In this document: positions 17,711 through 25,581 of the stretch, piece by piece
Layout of the letters: each line of letters begins with the position of its first letter
Position numbering within the stretch: position 1 is the stretch's first letter
Assembly (NCBI RefSeq): GCF_004168035.1
Contig: NZ_SDPU01000035.1
Span: 372,001 to 436,000 of the forward strand
DNA: 64,000 nt
Direction: 5' to 3'
Source of the DNA: Nocardioides iriomotensis
Lineage (GTDB): Bacteria > Actinomycetota > Actinomycetes > Propionibacteriales > Nocardioidaceae
Notes under the pieces: generated by a model
Databases searched by the model: none
Told to the model about the DNA's origin: nothing
What the model saw: the letters and a program-made list of their open reading frames with translations, nothing else
Program-made: the position numbers and the translations under genes

Positions 17711-19111
17711 GTGGGTGTGACTGCACCATCTTCGGAGATCCGAACGGGAGGAGGAGTCTCCTCACTCAGGGCCGCGGTCCCTGAGCGAGCTGTTCATCTT
17801 CTGGGCGTGGCTGCCTTGTTCGCGCTGTTCTTACTGGCCTTTCGTTGGGGCTTGCACTTCCGGCTCGTAGACGCAGTGCTCGGCACCGACGGAACCGGCT
17901 TCGTCAGCTCGTTCCAGCTCGACTCGGACGGACTCGTATTCCGGCGCCTCGAGCAGAACCGTCTGACGGGGCTCCTCTCGGGTGAGATGGCGCTCAGGAT
18001 GGACCCGGCCTATGCCCAGCCGTACGGACCCTTCTACGCCAGCCAGTTCGGCCTCGGAGGATGGCTGCTGACCTTGCTACCGACGGCCTTGGGGCTGTAC
18101 GGCACCGCCGGAATCTCATTGATGCTGACGCTGGTGGCGGCGGGCAACGCCGCCATCGCGACCTTGGCTGTCGTGGCGAGCCGACGAGTGATGTCAATGG
18201 GAGCGGCAGTCCTCTGCGCGCTGGCCCTGCTCCAGCCGTGGCCCGTCGCCATGGCCCACAGCGCCTACTGGATGATCGGGTTGAAGGTGCTCCCGGCAGC
18301 CGCACTGGCGATTCTCTACGCACGCGGCCGCGCTACACGACCGCGTGTCTTCGTGACGGTGGCCGTTGTGTCGACGTTCACCTTCCTGTCGGGATACGAG
18401 TTCGCGACGGTGGTGGTGGCGACTGCTCTCGGCGTGGCGACCTATATCTGCCTCGTGGAGCGCAGGGGCGTCACCGCGTCGCTGATGGAGATCGCAAACG
18501 TCCTTGGTGCCTGCCTGTCTGGCTTTGTTGGGGCGATAGTGATCCACCTGGTTCAGCTCAGCGTGCGACTCGGTGGCATGACCGTTGCTCTCGAAGCGTT
18601 CGAAGAGACGGTGTCGAAGCGCACCGGGGCGACGAGCCTGGAGCTCGACCCGGCCTACTTGGAATCGCTCGCGGTCAGCCCCAGCCAGGTTCTCGCAACT
18701 TATCTCGGCGTGCCGGTCATCGGTTCGCCACTCGCGCTTCCGATCGTCAGCTCCTTCTCCGTGGCGGCACTCATCGCGGTCTGCATCGTCGTCGTGGTGA
18801 CGGACGCGCCGCGGTCGGTGCATGGAGGCCTCGACCTCAGACAGCACGCCATGGGCATCGCCTGGTTCGTTACCCTCCTGGGCCCGTTGGGGTGGTTCCT
18901 GCTCGCCCGACCCCACAGTTACATCCACACGCACATCAACCCGGCACTGTGGTTCCTGCCGGTCGTGCCCCTCGGGCTCGCACTACTGTGGAGACCGCTA
19001 CGCATCGGGACGATCTCACTGCGCTCTCATCCGGTGGCTCTGGTGGCACTCGCCGCCGTCATGACGTGCATCGTGCTCTTTTACGGCTACTCCCTGTCCA
19101 CCGTGAAGTAG
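17711..19111 (+). CDS. Polytopic membrane protein, possible GT-C-type glycosyltransferase
   Basis: A 466-residue protein with about 10-11 transmembrane helices. After the first helix comes a ~90-residue loop rich in Asp and aromatic residues (TDGTGF, LDSDGLVF, PYGPFYASQFG), a layout typical of lipid-phosphate-sugar-dependent GT-C enzymes. A late extracytoplasmic loop (ARPHSYIHTHINPALWF) is His-rich. The GTG at 17711 is chosen; a second GTG two codons later is equally possible. It converges on the six-gene glycan operon, which supports a role in placing a sugar on a surface polymer, but no family motif proves this. Confidence 0.6.
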   Translation: MGVTAPSSEIRTGGGVSSLRAAVPERAVHLLGVAALFALFLLAFRWGLHFRLVDAVLGTDGTGFVSSFQLDSDGLVFRRLEQNRLTGLLSGEMALRMDPAYAQPYGPFYASQFGLGGWLLTLLPTALGLYGTAGISLMLTLVAAGNAAIATLAVVASRRVMSMGAAVLCALALLQPWPVAMAHSAYWMIGLKVLPAAALAILYARGRATRPRVFVTVAVVSTFTFLSGYEFATVVVATALGVATYICLVERRGVTASLMEIANVLGACLSGFVGAIVIHLVQLSVRLGGMTVALEAFEETVSKRTGATSLELDPAYLESLAVSPSQVLATYLGVPVIGSPLALPIVSSFSVAALIAVCIVVVVTDAPRSVHGGLDLRQHAMGIAWFVTLLGPLGWFLLARPHSYIHTHINPALWFLPVVPLGLALLWRPLRIGTISLRSHPVALVALAAVMTCIVLFYGYSLSTVK

Positions 19112-19139
19112 CAGTTGTGGGACCGACAACTCGACTGCC

Positions 19140-19928
19140 TCACGGGTTGTAGCGACCCAGGCACGCGGAGAGCAGGACTTTGATCAGTTCGGCGTTGCCG
19201 CGCAGGCCGCTGATCTTGGTCGGGACCTCACCGTCGGGATACACGCGCGACGTCGGGAGTTCGAGGCAGCGGTACCCGAGACGGGGCACGCGGTACGTCA
19301 GGTAGGCGAGGAGTTCGTAGGCCTGGAAGACCTCGCGGAACGGAGCCACGCGCAGGTCCCGGAGCACCTCGCTACGGTACCCACGGAAGCCCTGGGTCGT
19401 GTCGGTCCACCGGTGTCGCGACGCGAGCGAGAGGGCAGGCGCGTGGAGCAAGCGGATCGCTAGGTCCCGCGACAGCGGCGTGTTCACGGCCACTCCACCC
19501 TCGACGAACCGCGAGGCCTGGACGAAGTCGACACCGGATTGGAGGGCCTCGAGGAAGTTGGGGATGGGGGTCGGGTCGTCCTTGTCGTTCCCGTCGATGG
19601 TGACGATCCCCTCGTAGCCCTGCTCCAGGACGAAGGCGTACGCGCAGCGCAGCTGGGCACTCAGCTTGCCCGGACCGGTCTTGACGAGGAGAGCGGCCAC
19701 GTCGGCGTCGTCGAGCAGGTCTGTGGGCAGCGAACCGTCCGTCGACCCGCCGTCCACGATGATGATGTCGGCGAGGGACGGGACGTCGATCGCGCGCATC
19801 TTGGTGAGCAGGGATCGGATACGCGGGCCCTCGTTGATGACCGGGATGACCACGCAGTCCCGGCGCGTGCGGCCGCGCCAGCGGACCGTGTCGTACGCCG
19901 GTACCTCCCAGGTCCCACCTGCGTGCAT
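19140..19928 (-). CDS. Family-2 glycosyltransferase (dolichyl-phosphate-sugar-synthase-like)
   Basis: A 262-residue GT-A-fold transferase. The nucleotide-binding start CVVIPVINEGPRI, the IIVDGGSTDGS motif and the metal/donor motif VTIDGNDKDDP are in family order, and a GFRGYR loop follows. It has no membrane helix, so it should act at the inner leaflet on a nucleotide sugar and a lipid or protein acceptor. It is the last gene of the minus-strand operon, 12 bases behind the SMR-like gene. Confidence 0.85.
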   Translation of the reverse strand: MHAGGTWEVPAYDTVRWRGRTRRDCVVIPVINEGPRIRSLLTKMRAIDVPSLADIIIVDGGSTDGSLPTDLLDDADVAALLVKTGPGKLSAQLRCAYAFVLEQGYEGIVTIDGNDKDDPTPIPNFLEALQSGVDFVQASRFVEGGVAVNTPLSRDLAIRLLHAPALSLASRHRWTDTTQGFRGYRSEVLRDLRVAPFREVFQAYELLAYLTYRVPRLGYRCLELPTSRVYPDGEVPTKISGLRGNAELIKVLLSACLGRYNP

Positions 19929-19940
19929 GCGCGATTGCTC

Positions 19941-20297
19941 CTAGATCGTCTTGAGGGAGATGAGGGCGACGCCCAGGATCACGAGCGCGATCCCGGCGAT
20001 GGTGCTCCAGGGCAGCGACTCGCCGAAGAACACCGCCGAGCCCAGCGCGACGGCAGCGATGGCGCCGGACGTCAGGATGGGATGGGCGACGTTGAGCGGG
20101 AGCTTGGTCAGGGCTGCCGTGTAGATCAGGAAGGTAGCGCCGTACAGGACCAGCCCGACCCAGAACGGCCAGTTCAGCAGGGCGCCGATCGGGTCGGCGA
20201 GGCTCGGCATGCGGCGGGGCTCGGTCACCGCCTTCTTCACTAGGAGGCTCGCCGCGGCGTTGGCAAGGATGCCGAGGGCGAGCACGAGCCACTTCAC
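19941..20297 (-). CDS. SMR/EamA-type four-helix membrane protein (flippase-like)
   Basis: 118 residues with four hydrophobic helices (about 2-19, 40-60, 68-86 and 96-115), the size of small multidrug resistance and ArnE/ArnF-type proteins. The GTG at 20297 overlaps the preceding stop codon (GTGA). Placed between two glycosyltransferase genes, it most likely flips a polyprenyl-phosphate sugar across the membrane rather than exporting drugs; this is inferred from context. Confidence 0.7.
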   Translation of the reverse strand: MKWLVLALGILANAAASLLVKKAVTEPRRMPSLADPIGALLNWPFWVGLVLYGATFLIYTAALTKLPLNVAHPILTSGAIAAVALGSAVFFGESLPWSTIAGIALVILGVALISLKTI

Positions 20298-21118
20298 GAG
20301 GCGCCCTGTCCGTAGCGCTGCGTGACGAAGGCGACGGCTCGCTCGACCGCGGCGACGGCGGGCTCCTCCTCGGTCATCAGCATCTCGATGCAGGCAACGT
20401 GCCCCGGGAGGTGCTGCTGGAGCACGCGCGCGGCCCACTCGTGGTCGCCGCTGCCGTCGCCCACCGGCGCGAGGCCGGGCTCGCTGAGGTGGACGTGGCC
20501 GACGATGTCCGACACCGCCGGGACGACCTCCGCGACGTCCTCGCCGTTCATAGTGCACGCTCCCAGGTCGAGTTGCATCCGGATGGCCGGGTGCTGCACC
20601 CGTCGGACGACTTCGGCCGTCTCGGCCGACGTCGTCATGAAGTTGGCGCCGTACTTGGTGGGGTTGGGCTCGAGATCGACCACGACCCCATGCGCGGCGG
20701 CTCGGTCGCCCAGGGCGTGGAAGAAGCCGGTCGAAACGTCGAGCACGGTGTCGTCGTCGAGACCGGCGCGGTCCCGATTGCGTGGGGAGCCAAAGACAAG
20801 CTGGCGAGCCCCGAGCGCGCTGCCGACGCGGCAGACCGCACCGAGGTAGTCGAGCATCCGTTCGCGCACGTCCTCGGGCCCGAACACGTTGAAGCCCGAG
20901 GTCCCGAAGAGCAGCGACTGCATCCCGGTGATCTCGAAGCCCCGGACCTCCCAGGCCCGACGGACGTCGAGCAGGTCGGCGTCCGACGCGGTCAGCACGT
21001 CCGGGACGTACTTCGCGGGAGCGACGTCGACGGCGTCGACGCCGTAGGCGCGCAGGATCTCCGCGACGGCGTCGTCGTCGGCCGGCGACCAGGCGATGTT
21101 GGAGATGCTGATCCTCAT
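20294..21118 (-). CDS. Sugar phosphate isomerase/epimerase-like TIM-barrel protein
   Basis: A 274-residue member of the xylose-isomerase-like TIM-barrel fold. Strand ends carry the expected acidic/His metal ligands: DVAPAKY, VFGSPRNRD, VDLEPNPTKYG (Glu), MQLDLGACTMN (Asp), GHVHLSEPG (His) and CIEMLMTEE (Glu). The ATG at 21118 overlaps the upstream stop (ATGA). The protein probably isomerises or epimerises a sugar made for the neighbouring transferases; exact chemistry unknown. Confidence 0.8.
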   Translation of the reverse strand: MRISISNIAWSPADDDAVAEILRAYGVDAVDVAPAKYVPDVLTASDADLLDVRRAWEVRGFEITGMQSLLFGTSGFNVFGPEDVRERMLDYLGAVCRVGSALGARQLVFGSPRNRDRAGLDDDTVLDVSTGFFHALGDRAAAHGVVVDLEPNPTKYGANFMTTSAETAEVVRRVQHPAIRMQLDLGACTMNGEDVAEVVPAVSDIVGHVHLSEPGLAPVGDGSGDHEWAARVLQQHLPGHVACIEMLMTEEEPAVAAVERAVAFVTQRYGQGAS

Positions 21119-21888
21119 GCCGACACCGCCCCGGCGGACTGTGCGTAGGCACGGATCGCCAGGATCGTGTCGCCCACGTCGTACTGGTAGGGACCGGAGG
21201 CGCCGAACACCTCCGCGTGCTTGGTGCGGAAGTCGTAGTGCGCAGGCGTCCTCTCGAGGGCGTTGGTGAACTCGCGACCGAAGGCTGCGGACGCGAGCTC
21301 TCCGACCGCCACCGGCGCGGCGGTCAGGTGGACGAGGTCCAGGCCGGCCGCGACGGCGGTGCGGACGTCCCACCATAGGTTGACCATCGGGTAGAACTGG
21401 AAGACGCTGCGGGCGTCCACGGCTTCGAGGTCGTTGTCGTGGAGCAGGTCGAAGATCACGTTCTTCTGCAGGCCCGGGCCGACCAGGCCAGGGAGCCGGA
21501 CCACGGTCGAGGCCGGGAAGCGCTGCTGGACGAACTGCTCCAGGCGCCGCCGGTTCGCCCCGTAGGCGTGCAGCCCGTCGACGTCGACCTCGTCGTCCTC
21601 GTCGACGCCGACGGGTGACCCGAACACGTCGACTGTGCTGATCAACACGAAACGGTCGCAGGTGACCGTGTCGAGCCGTTCGATGAGGGAGTCGATCGTG
21701 GCGCGGTCCCGGTCGGGCTCGGCGTTCGCCTTCCACTTCTGGGCGGGCGCCCCCGCACAGACCAGGAGGTCGAAGGACTGTCCCACGATGTCCTGGATGT
21801 CCGTGGACCGGAAGTGGGCGTCGAAGAACGTCTGGCGCTTGAGAGTCGAACCGACGAAGCCGGAGTGTCCGACGAGTGCAGAGGTCAC
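21115..21888 (-). CDS. NAD-dependent epimerase/dehydratase-like protein
   Basis: A 257-residue Rossmann protein starting TSALVGHSGFVGSTL (GxxGxxG cofactor motif), with ISTVDVFG holding the catalytic-Ser/Thr region. The usual YxxxK reads YGANR, so Lys is replaced by Arg, which may alter or weaken catalysis. It is short for an extended SDR. It forms part of the glycan operon, upstream of and overlapping the isomerase gene, and presumably modifies a nucleotide sugar. Confidence 0.75.
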   Translation of the reverse strand: MTSALVGHSGFVGSTLKRQTFFDAHFRSTDIQDIVGQSFDLLVCAGAPAQKWKANAEPDRDRATIDSLIERLDTVTCDRFVLISTVDVFGSPVGVDEDDEVDVDGLHAYGANRRRLEQFVQQRFPASTVVRLPGLVGPGLQKNVIFDLLHDNDLEAVDARSVFQFYPMVNLWWDVRTAVAAGLDLVHLTAAPVAVGELASAAFGREFTNALERTPAHYDFRTKHAEVFGASGPYQYDVGDTILAIRAYAQSAGAVSA

Positions 21889-21928
21889 GGTGGCTCCTTG
21901 GTCGCTGATTGCTCGGTCAGGTGGCGGG

Positions 21929-23056
21929 CTAGAGGCTGGCGGCGTCGAGGCTCTCGAGGACGTCGTAGATGTTGTCGATCTTGCCGCCCAGCACGGAGAA
22001 GAACCCCGGCATTGCCGCGTCCTGCTCGACCAGGATCGGGCGGCCGTCGTCGTTCTCGTTCTTCATCAGCACGGCCTTGACCTCGAACGACGAGTCGACG
22101 TGGACCGACTCGGCGATCTTAGGCATGTAGCGGCCCGCGTCGCGCAGCATCCAGGCTGCCCGGCTGCCACCCTGGTAGCCGTCGAGACGGGCGTACGGGT
22201 CGAGCCCCGGCTGGTCGACCCAGCTCGAGTGCGGCGTGTAGCGGACGTGGGAGAGCGAGTGCAGGCCCCGGGAGGGGAAGGGCATGAGCGAGTAGAACGG
22301 CCCGTCCATGACGGTCACGCCGACGCGCGACAGGGCGGGCGGCACCTTGACCATGGCCATCTCGGTGATCTCCTGCTTGATGCCGGTGCGCACCCCGGCG
22401 AACGAGCCCCCCACCTGGTTGATGCCGGCGTAGGAACAGTTGAAGACCAACCGGGACACGACCTCGTCCGTGCCCCCCGGGCCCACCGTCGTTACTCGCA
22501 GCTCGGCGGGCGAGGCGGGCGAGACCTCGGTGGCCCGGGTCGATAGGCGTACGTCGACGTCGAGGCCCTCCAGCTCCTTGGCCGCCCACGACCCGAGCAC
22601 GGTCGCGTCGAAGGCCCACTCGGCCACCTCGAAGATAGTGTCGATGAGCCGCGGCTGGAACAGGTTCGCGAACTGATCCGCCGCCGGAGCGACGGTCGCC
22701 CCGATCTCCCGGCAGAACTTCACGAACTGGCGCGAGGTCACCTTCGAGTTGCGCCGGGCGATGGCGTACAGCTTGGTGAAGTCCGTGACCACGGCGTCGG
22801 GCCAGTCGGAGATGAAGCGTGGAAGGTTCACCCGGCTGCGGAACGCCGTCGTGAAGCTCCGCGGGTAGTGGTAGCCGTTGTGCACGCGGGCCTGGTTGTG
22901 GAACGACGCCCTGGTGAGCAACTCGCCCTCGCGCTCGACCAGGCACACGCGCTTAAGCCCGCGTTGCCGGACCAGGTACGACGCGATGCAGACGCCGAAG
23001 AACCCACCCCCGATGACGAGCGCGTCGTGCTGGCTCCCCGGGGTGCCGTCACTCAT
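21929..23056 (-). CDS. FAD-dependent oxidoreductase (DAO-like)
   Basis: A 375-residue flavoprotein: dinucleotide-binding motif ALVIGGGFFGVCIASYL followed by VCLVERE, an N-terminal RASFHNQARVHNGYHYPRS segment, and a C-terminal FAD-contacting FSVLGGKIDNIYDV. Enzymes of this type oxidise amines, alcohols or sugars. Lying among sugar genes, it may oxidise a sugar or sugar-lipid, but no substrate motif is recognised. It starts 8 bases before the upstream glycosyltransferase stop. Confidence 0.8.
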   Translation of the reverse strand: MSDGTPGSQHDALVIGGGFFGVCIASYLVRQRGLKRVCLVEREGELLTRASFHNQARVHNGYHYPRSFTTAFRSRVNLPRFISDWPDAVVTDFTKLYAIARRNSKVTSRQFVKFCREIGATVAPAADQFANLFQPRLIDTIFEVAEWAFDATVLGSWAAKELEGLDVDVRLSTRATEVSPASPAELRVTTVGPGGTDEVVSRLVFNCSYAGINQVGGSFAGVRTGIKQEITEMAMVKVPPALSRVGVTVMDGPFYSLMPFPSRGLHSLSHVRYTPHSSWVDQPGLDPYARLDGYQGGSRAAWMLRDAGRYMPKIAESVHVDSSFEVKAVLMKNENDDGRPILVEQDAAMPGFFSVLGGKIDNIYDVLESLDAASL

Positions 23057-24056
23057 CGTTGTCAGGAGCGGCGGAATTCACCACGGACTCCACGTTGAGT
23101 CGCTCGCGGCTGCTGATCCGGGCGCTCGTGAACTCCTGCGCCAGGTGGTAGTCGGGGGCCTCGTTGCTCAGCGCCGCCATGTGGAGGATGTATTCGCCGA
23201 GGACCAGCAGGACGAGCGAGAGGAGGAAGAACATGCCGGACTGCTGGAGGGACACGCTGGTCCAGCCCGGCTCGACGTCCTGCTTGACAAGGCCGATGGC
23301 CAGCACGTAAGCGGCGTACACGACGTTCGCGACGGCGCCGAAGAGGGACAGCGCCGTCACCGCCCGCAGCGGCGCCCGCGACGTCGACACCATGATCTGC
23401 ATCCCCCGGTCGAAGCCGTCGACGACGGACCTCCGCTGGCGGGGGCTGAAACTCCGGGAGAAGGTCACGTAGTCGCGCACGAACCCACCCGTGGCGGGCA
23501 GCAGTCGGTAGGACACGGCCGGCCGGGGGTGGTGCATGACGTGGTTGACCACCTTGCGGCTCACGAGCCGGAACGTGGGCGCCTCCTTCGACAGCCGCAC
23601 GCCGGTGAAGCCGCGGTACAGGCCCTCGAACACGCCCCGCGCGAGCCGGTAGCCGCGCGACCCCTTCTCGGGGCTCGCGTTGGTTGCGAACACGACGTCC
23701 GCGCCGCTCAGGGCCCTCTGGAGCATCGCGGGGACGACCGCGACGTCGTCGAGGAGGGGGTCGAGGACAACGACGTAGTCGCCGAGAGAGTTCTCCAGCC
23801 CCATCCAGCTGGCCGCGTCACGCCCGATCTCCTTGGTCAGGGCGTAGACCTGGATGTTCGGCAGGCCGCCCTCGCCGACGAGGGAACGGAGCGTGGCGAT
23901 GGTGTCGTCGTCGGAGGCGTTGTCCACGACGACGATCTCGTAGTCGTTGACGAGCTCAGCCACGGCTGACCCGATGCGCACTAGCGCCTCCTCGAGCTCC
24001 GTGGCCGCGTTGCGGACCACGCAGACCAGGGACAGGAACAGCGGCTGACGTCGCAC
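23049..24056 (-). CDS. Family-2 glycosyltransferase with two C-terminal membrane helices (GtrB-like)
   Basis: A 335-residue protein. Residues 8-220 are a GT-A domain (SLVCVVRNAATELEE, VVVDNASDDDT, VVVLDPLLDD in the place of the DxD-type motif). Two hydrophobic helices near residues 235-262 and 275-300 give the architecture of GtrB/DPM1-type enzymes that charge polyprenyl phosphate. The GTG at 24056 follows a GAGGGGG ribosome site and gives the family N-terminus. It is first in the six-gene operon that runs to 19140. Confidence 0.85.
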   Translation of the reverse strand: MRRQPLFLSLVCVVRNAATELEEALVRIGSAVAELVNDYEIVVVDNASDDDTIATLRSLVGEGGLPNIQVYALTKEIGRDAASWMGLENSLGDYVVVLDPLLDDVAVVPAMLQRALSGADVVFATNASPEKGSRGYRLARGVFEGLYRGFTGVRLSKEAPTFRLVSRKVVNHVMHHPRPAVSYRLLPATGGFVRDYVTFSRSFSPRQRRSVVDGFDRGMQIMVSTSRAPLRAVTALSLFGAVANVVYAAYVLAIGLVKQDVEPGWTSVSLQQSGMFFLLSLVLLVLGEYILHMAALSNEAPDYHLAQEFTSARISSRERLNVESVVNSAAPDNDE

Positions 24057-24154
24057 GCAACCCCCTCGATGGAACGTGTCCGAGCCCAGTACCAGGCGGA
24101 CGGCCGGGGGAGACACTACCGGTGCGCCTGGGGCGGTCGGCGCAGGGTGACCCG

Positions 24155-24616
24155 TCAGGAGGCGACGATGCGTACCCGCGGGTTGTCCAGCGCGCGCACC
24201 ATCGCGGCCATCACACCGCTGGCGCACATCCGCGTCGCCCCCACACGGAACAGCTCCAGACCGTCGCGGTGCACCCGCTCGACACCGGCCTGCGTCGACA
24301 GCGTGTCGTCCAGCGCGGCCGGGGCGGCGTCGTCGAAGAGCCGCCCGCGGGTCTCCGTGATCCGGACCAGGTAGTGGAAGGGCCCCAGCCGCTGGCCGCT
24401 GTGCGGCAGGGTCACGAACCGGTCGTCGGGCAGCACCGGCCGGGCATCGAGGGCCTCGTGGGCCAGGAGCTCGCCGACGCTCACCTCGGTCGACTCCAGG
24501 CTCGGCACCGTGTGGTCGGCGAGGGCCTCGACGTGCTCCTCGCACTGGCACAGGCCGAGCGCGGGCGGAGCCCACGGAGGCTCGACCGGCGTGCGCCAGC
24601 GCTCGAAAAGTCCCAT
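24155..24616 (-). CDS. Hypothetical protein
   Basis: A 153-residue soluble protein without recognised domain. It has a CQCEEH metal-like motif near residue 23, a GQRLGPFHYLVRIT strand, and a C-terminal segment rich in Val/Ala/Met. The ATG at 24616 has no ribosome site but sits 6 bases behind TAACCT, which suggests a leaderless message. It is divergent from the secreted Ser/Pro-rich protein gene. Confidence 0.55.
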   Translation of the reverse strand: MGLFERWRTPVEPPWAPPALGLCQCEEHVEALADHTVPSLESTEVSVGELLAHEALDARPVLPDDRFVTLPHSGQRLGPFHYLVRITETRGRLFDDAAPAALDDTLSTQAGVERVHRDGLELFRVGATRMCASGVMAAMVRALDNPRVRIVAS

Positions 24617-24622
24617 AAGTCG

Positions 24623-24628
24623 AGGTTA
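24623..24628 (-). promoter_or_regulatory. Leaderless-type -10 element
   Basis: TAACCT on the minus strand, 6 bases before the ATG at 24616. Confidence 0.45.
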
Positions 24629-24691
24629 GGAGTTTGGCGCCGCGCGTGTGGGCACTTTCGACGGACCGGTGTGAGCGTGGCCACGACCGTT

Positions 24692-24720
24692 TTGGCTGGT
24701 CACAGGCACACTGCTACGGT
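24692..24720 (+). promoter_or_regulatory. Sigma-70-type promoter of the secreted Ser/Pro-rich protein gene
   Basis: TTGGCT and TACGGT are separated by exactly 17 bases, placing transcription start near 24727 and leaving a ~60-base leader before the ATG at 24786. The leader contains CGTCCCCAGGGACG, a small hairpin. Confidence 0.55.
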
Positions 24721-24785
24721 CGTCCGGCGTCCCCAGGGACGCTCGCGGGGGAGGGAACCTTGCAACGACTCTCGGGAAGGCCCCC

Positions 24786-25556
24786 ATGCGACACCGTGCC
24801 CCCACGATCCTGTCCCGCGCCCGGGACCTCACCCAGCGCCGCGGGCTCGCCGCCGGCGCGGTGACCGTCCTCGGCGTCTCCGCCTGCGCAGGTCTCGTCG
24901 CGGTCAACGGCCACGACTTCAGCCCCGGCGACGCCGGCTCGGTCACCGCGGGCGTCTTCCCGGACCTGCGCACCGGTACGACGTACCCCGACGCGGCCGC
25001 CCTCGAGACGATGGCCTCCGAGCGCAGCGACGCCGCCGCCAACCGTGGCGACGCCCGCACCAGCCCGTCGGACAAGGTCTCCGAGGCGCCCGACCCGCAG
25101 GCCGCCGCCCCGGCGCCATCCGCGGCCACCCCGACCCCCGAGCCGGCGTCGCCGCAAGCGGGCGACGACGAGCCGCGCCAGAGCGCCGACCCGACGCCGA
25201 GCGACCCGGCCGGCTCATCGCCGAGCCCGTCGTCGCCGGAGTCCTCGTCGCCCGACCCGGAGGAGTCCGGCTCCTCCACCGCGCCGGCTCCGGCGCCCGC
25301 CACCGGACCCGAGACGACCGCGGTCACCGACCTCGCGGCGGCAGGCACCTGGACGGTCGTGCTGACGTCCGACACGGTCGCGTCGTTCGAGTGCAGCCTC
25401 GACGGCGGGGCGTGGACCGCCTGCGGCCCGGTCGCGACGTTCACCGGCCTCAGCAAGGGCAAGCACACGCTCGCCGTCCGGGCGATCGACGGCTCGGGCA
25501 CGCCCGACTCCACCCCGGCCCAGCTGTCCACCACCCTGAACGGATCGGTGCTCTGA
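24786..25556 (+). CDS. Secreted protein with long Ser/Pro/Ala/Asp linker and C-terminal Ig-like domain
   Basis: 256 residues. An Arg-rich start and hydrophobic segment (about 22-38) suggest export or an N-terminal membrane anchor. Residues about 85-175 are a low-complexity Pro/Ser/Asp/Glu linker. The last ~75 residues (TWTVVLTSDTVASFECSLDG, WTACGP, GKHTLAVRAID) match the short Ig-like domain found in secreted actinobacterial proteins, related in style to the repeats of the protein at the window start. GGAAGG ahead of the ATG is the ribosome site. The role is unknown. Confidence 0.65.
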   Translation: MRHRAPTILSRARDLTQRRGLAAGAVTVLGVSACAGLVAVNGHDFSPGDAGSVTAGVFPDLRTGTTYPDAAALETMASERSDAAANRGDARTSPSDKVSEAPDPQAAAPAPSAATPTPEPASPQAGDDEPRQSADPTPSDPAGSSPSPSSPESSSPDPEESGSSTAPAPAPATGPETTAVTDLAAAGTWTVVLTSDTVASFECSLDGGAWTACGPVATFTGLSKGKHTLAVRAIDGSGTPDSTPAQLSTTLNGSVL

Positions 25557-25569
25557 CGACGGGCTCCCG

Positions 25570-25575
25570 TACGCT
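25570..25575 (+). promoter_or_regulatory. Leaderless-type -10 element of the class II DAHP synthase gene
   Basis: TACGCT, 6 bases, then the GTG at 25582; no ribosome site. The absence of a leader means this isozyme gene cannot share the attenuation seen at the class I gene. Confidence 0.5.
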
Positions 25576-25581
25576 GGGTCG

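Noticed and set aside
19113-19131. Hairpin between the convergent genes ending at 19111 and 19140
   Set aside because: Only a 6-bp stem with a 7-nt loop and no T-run; too weak to call a terminator.
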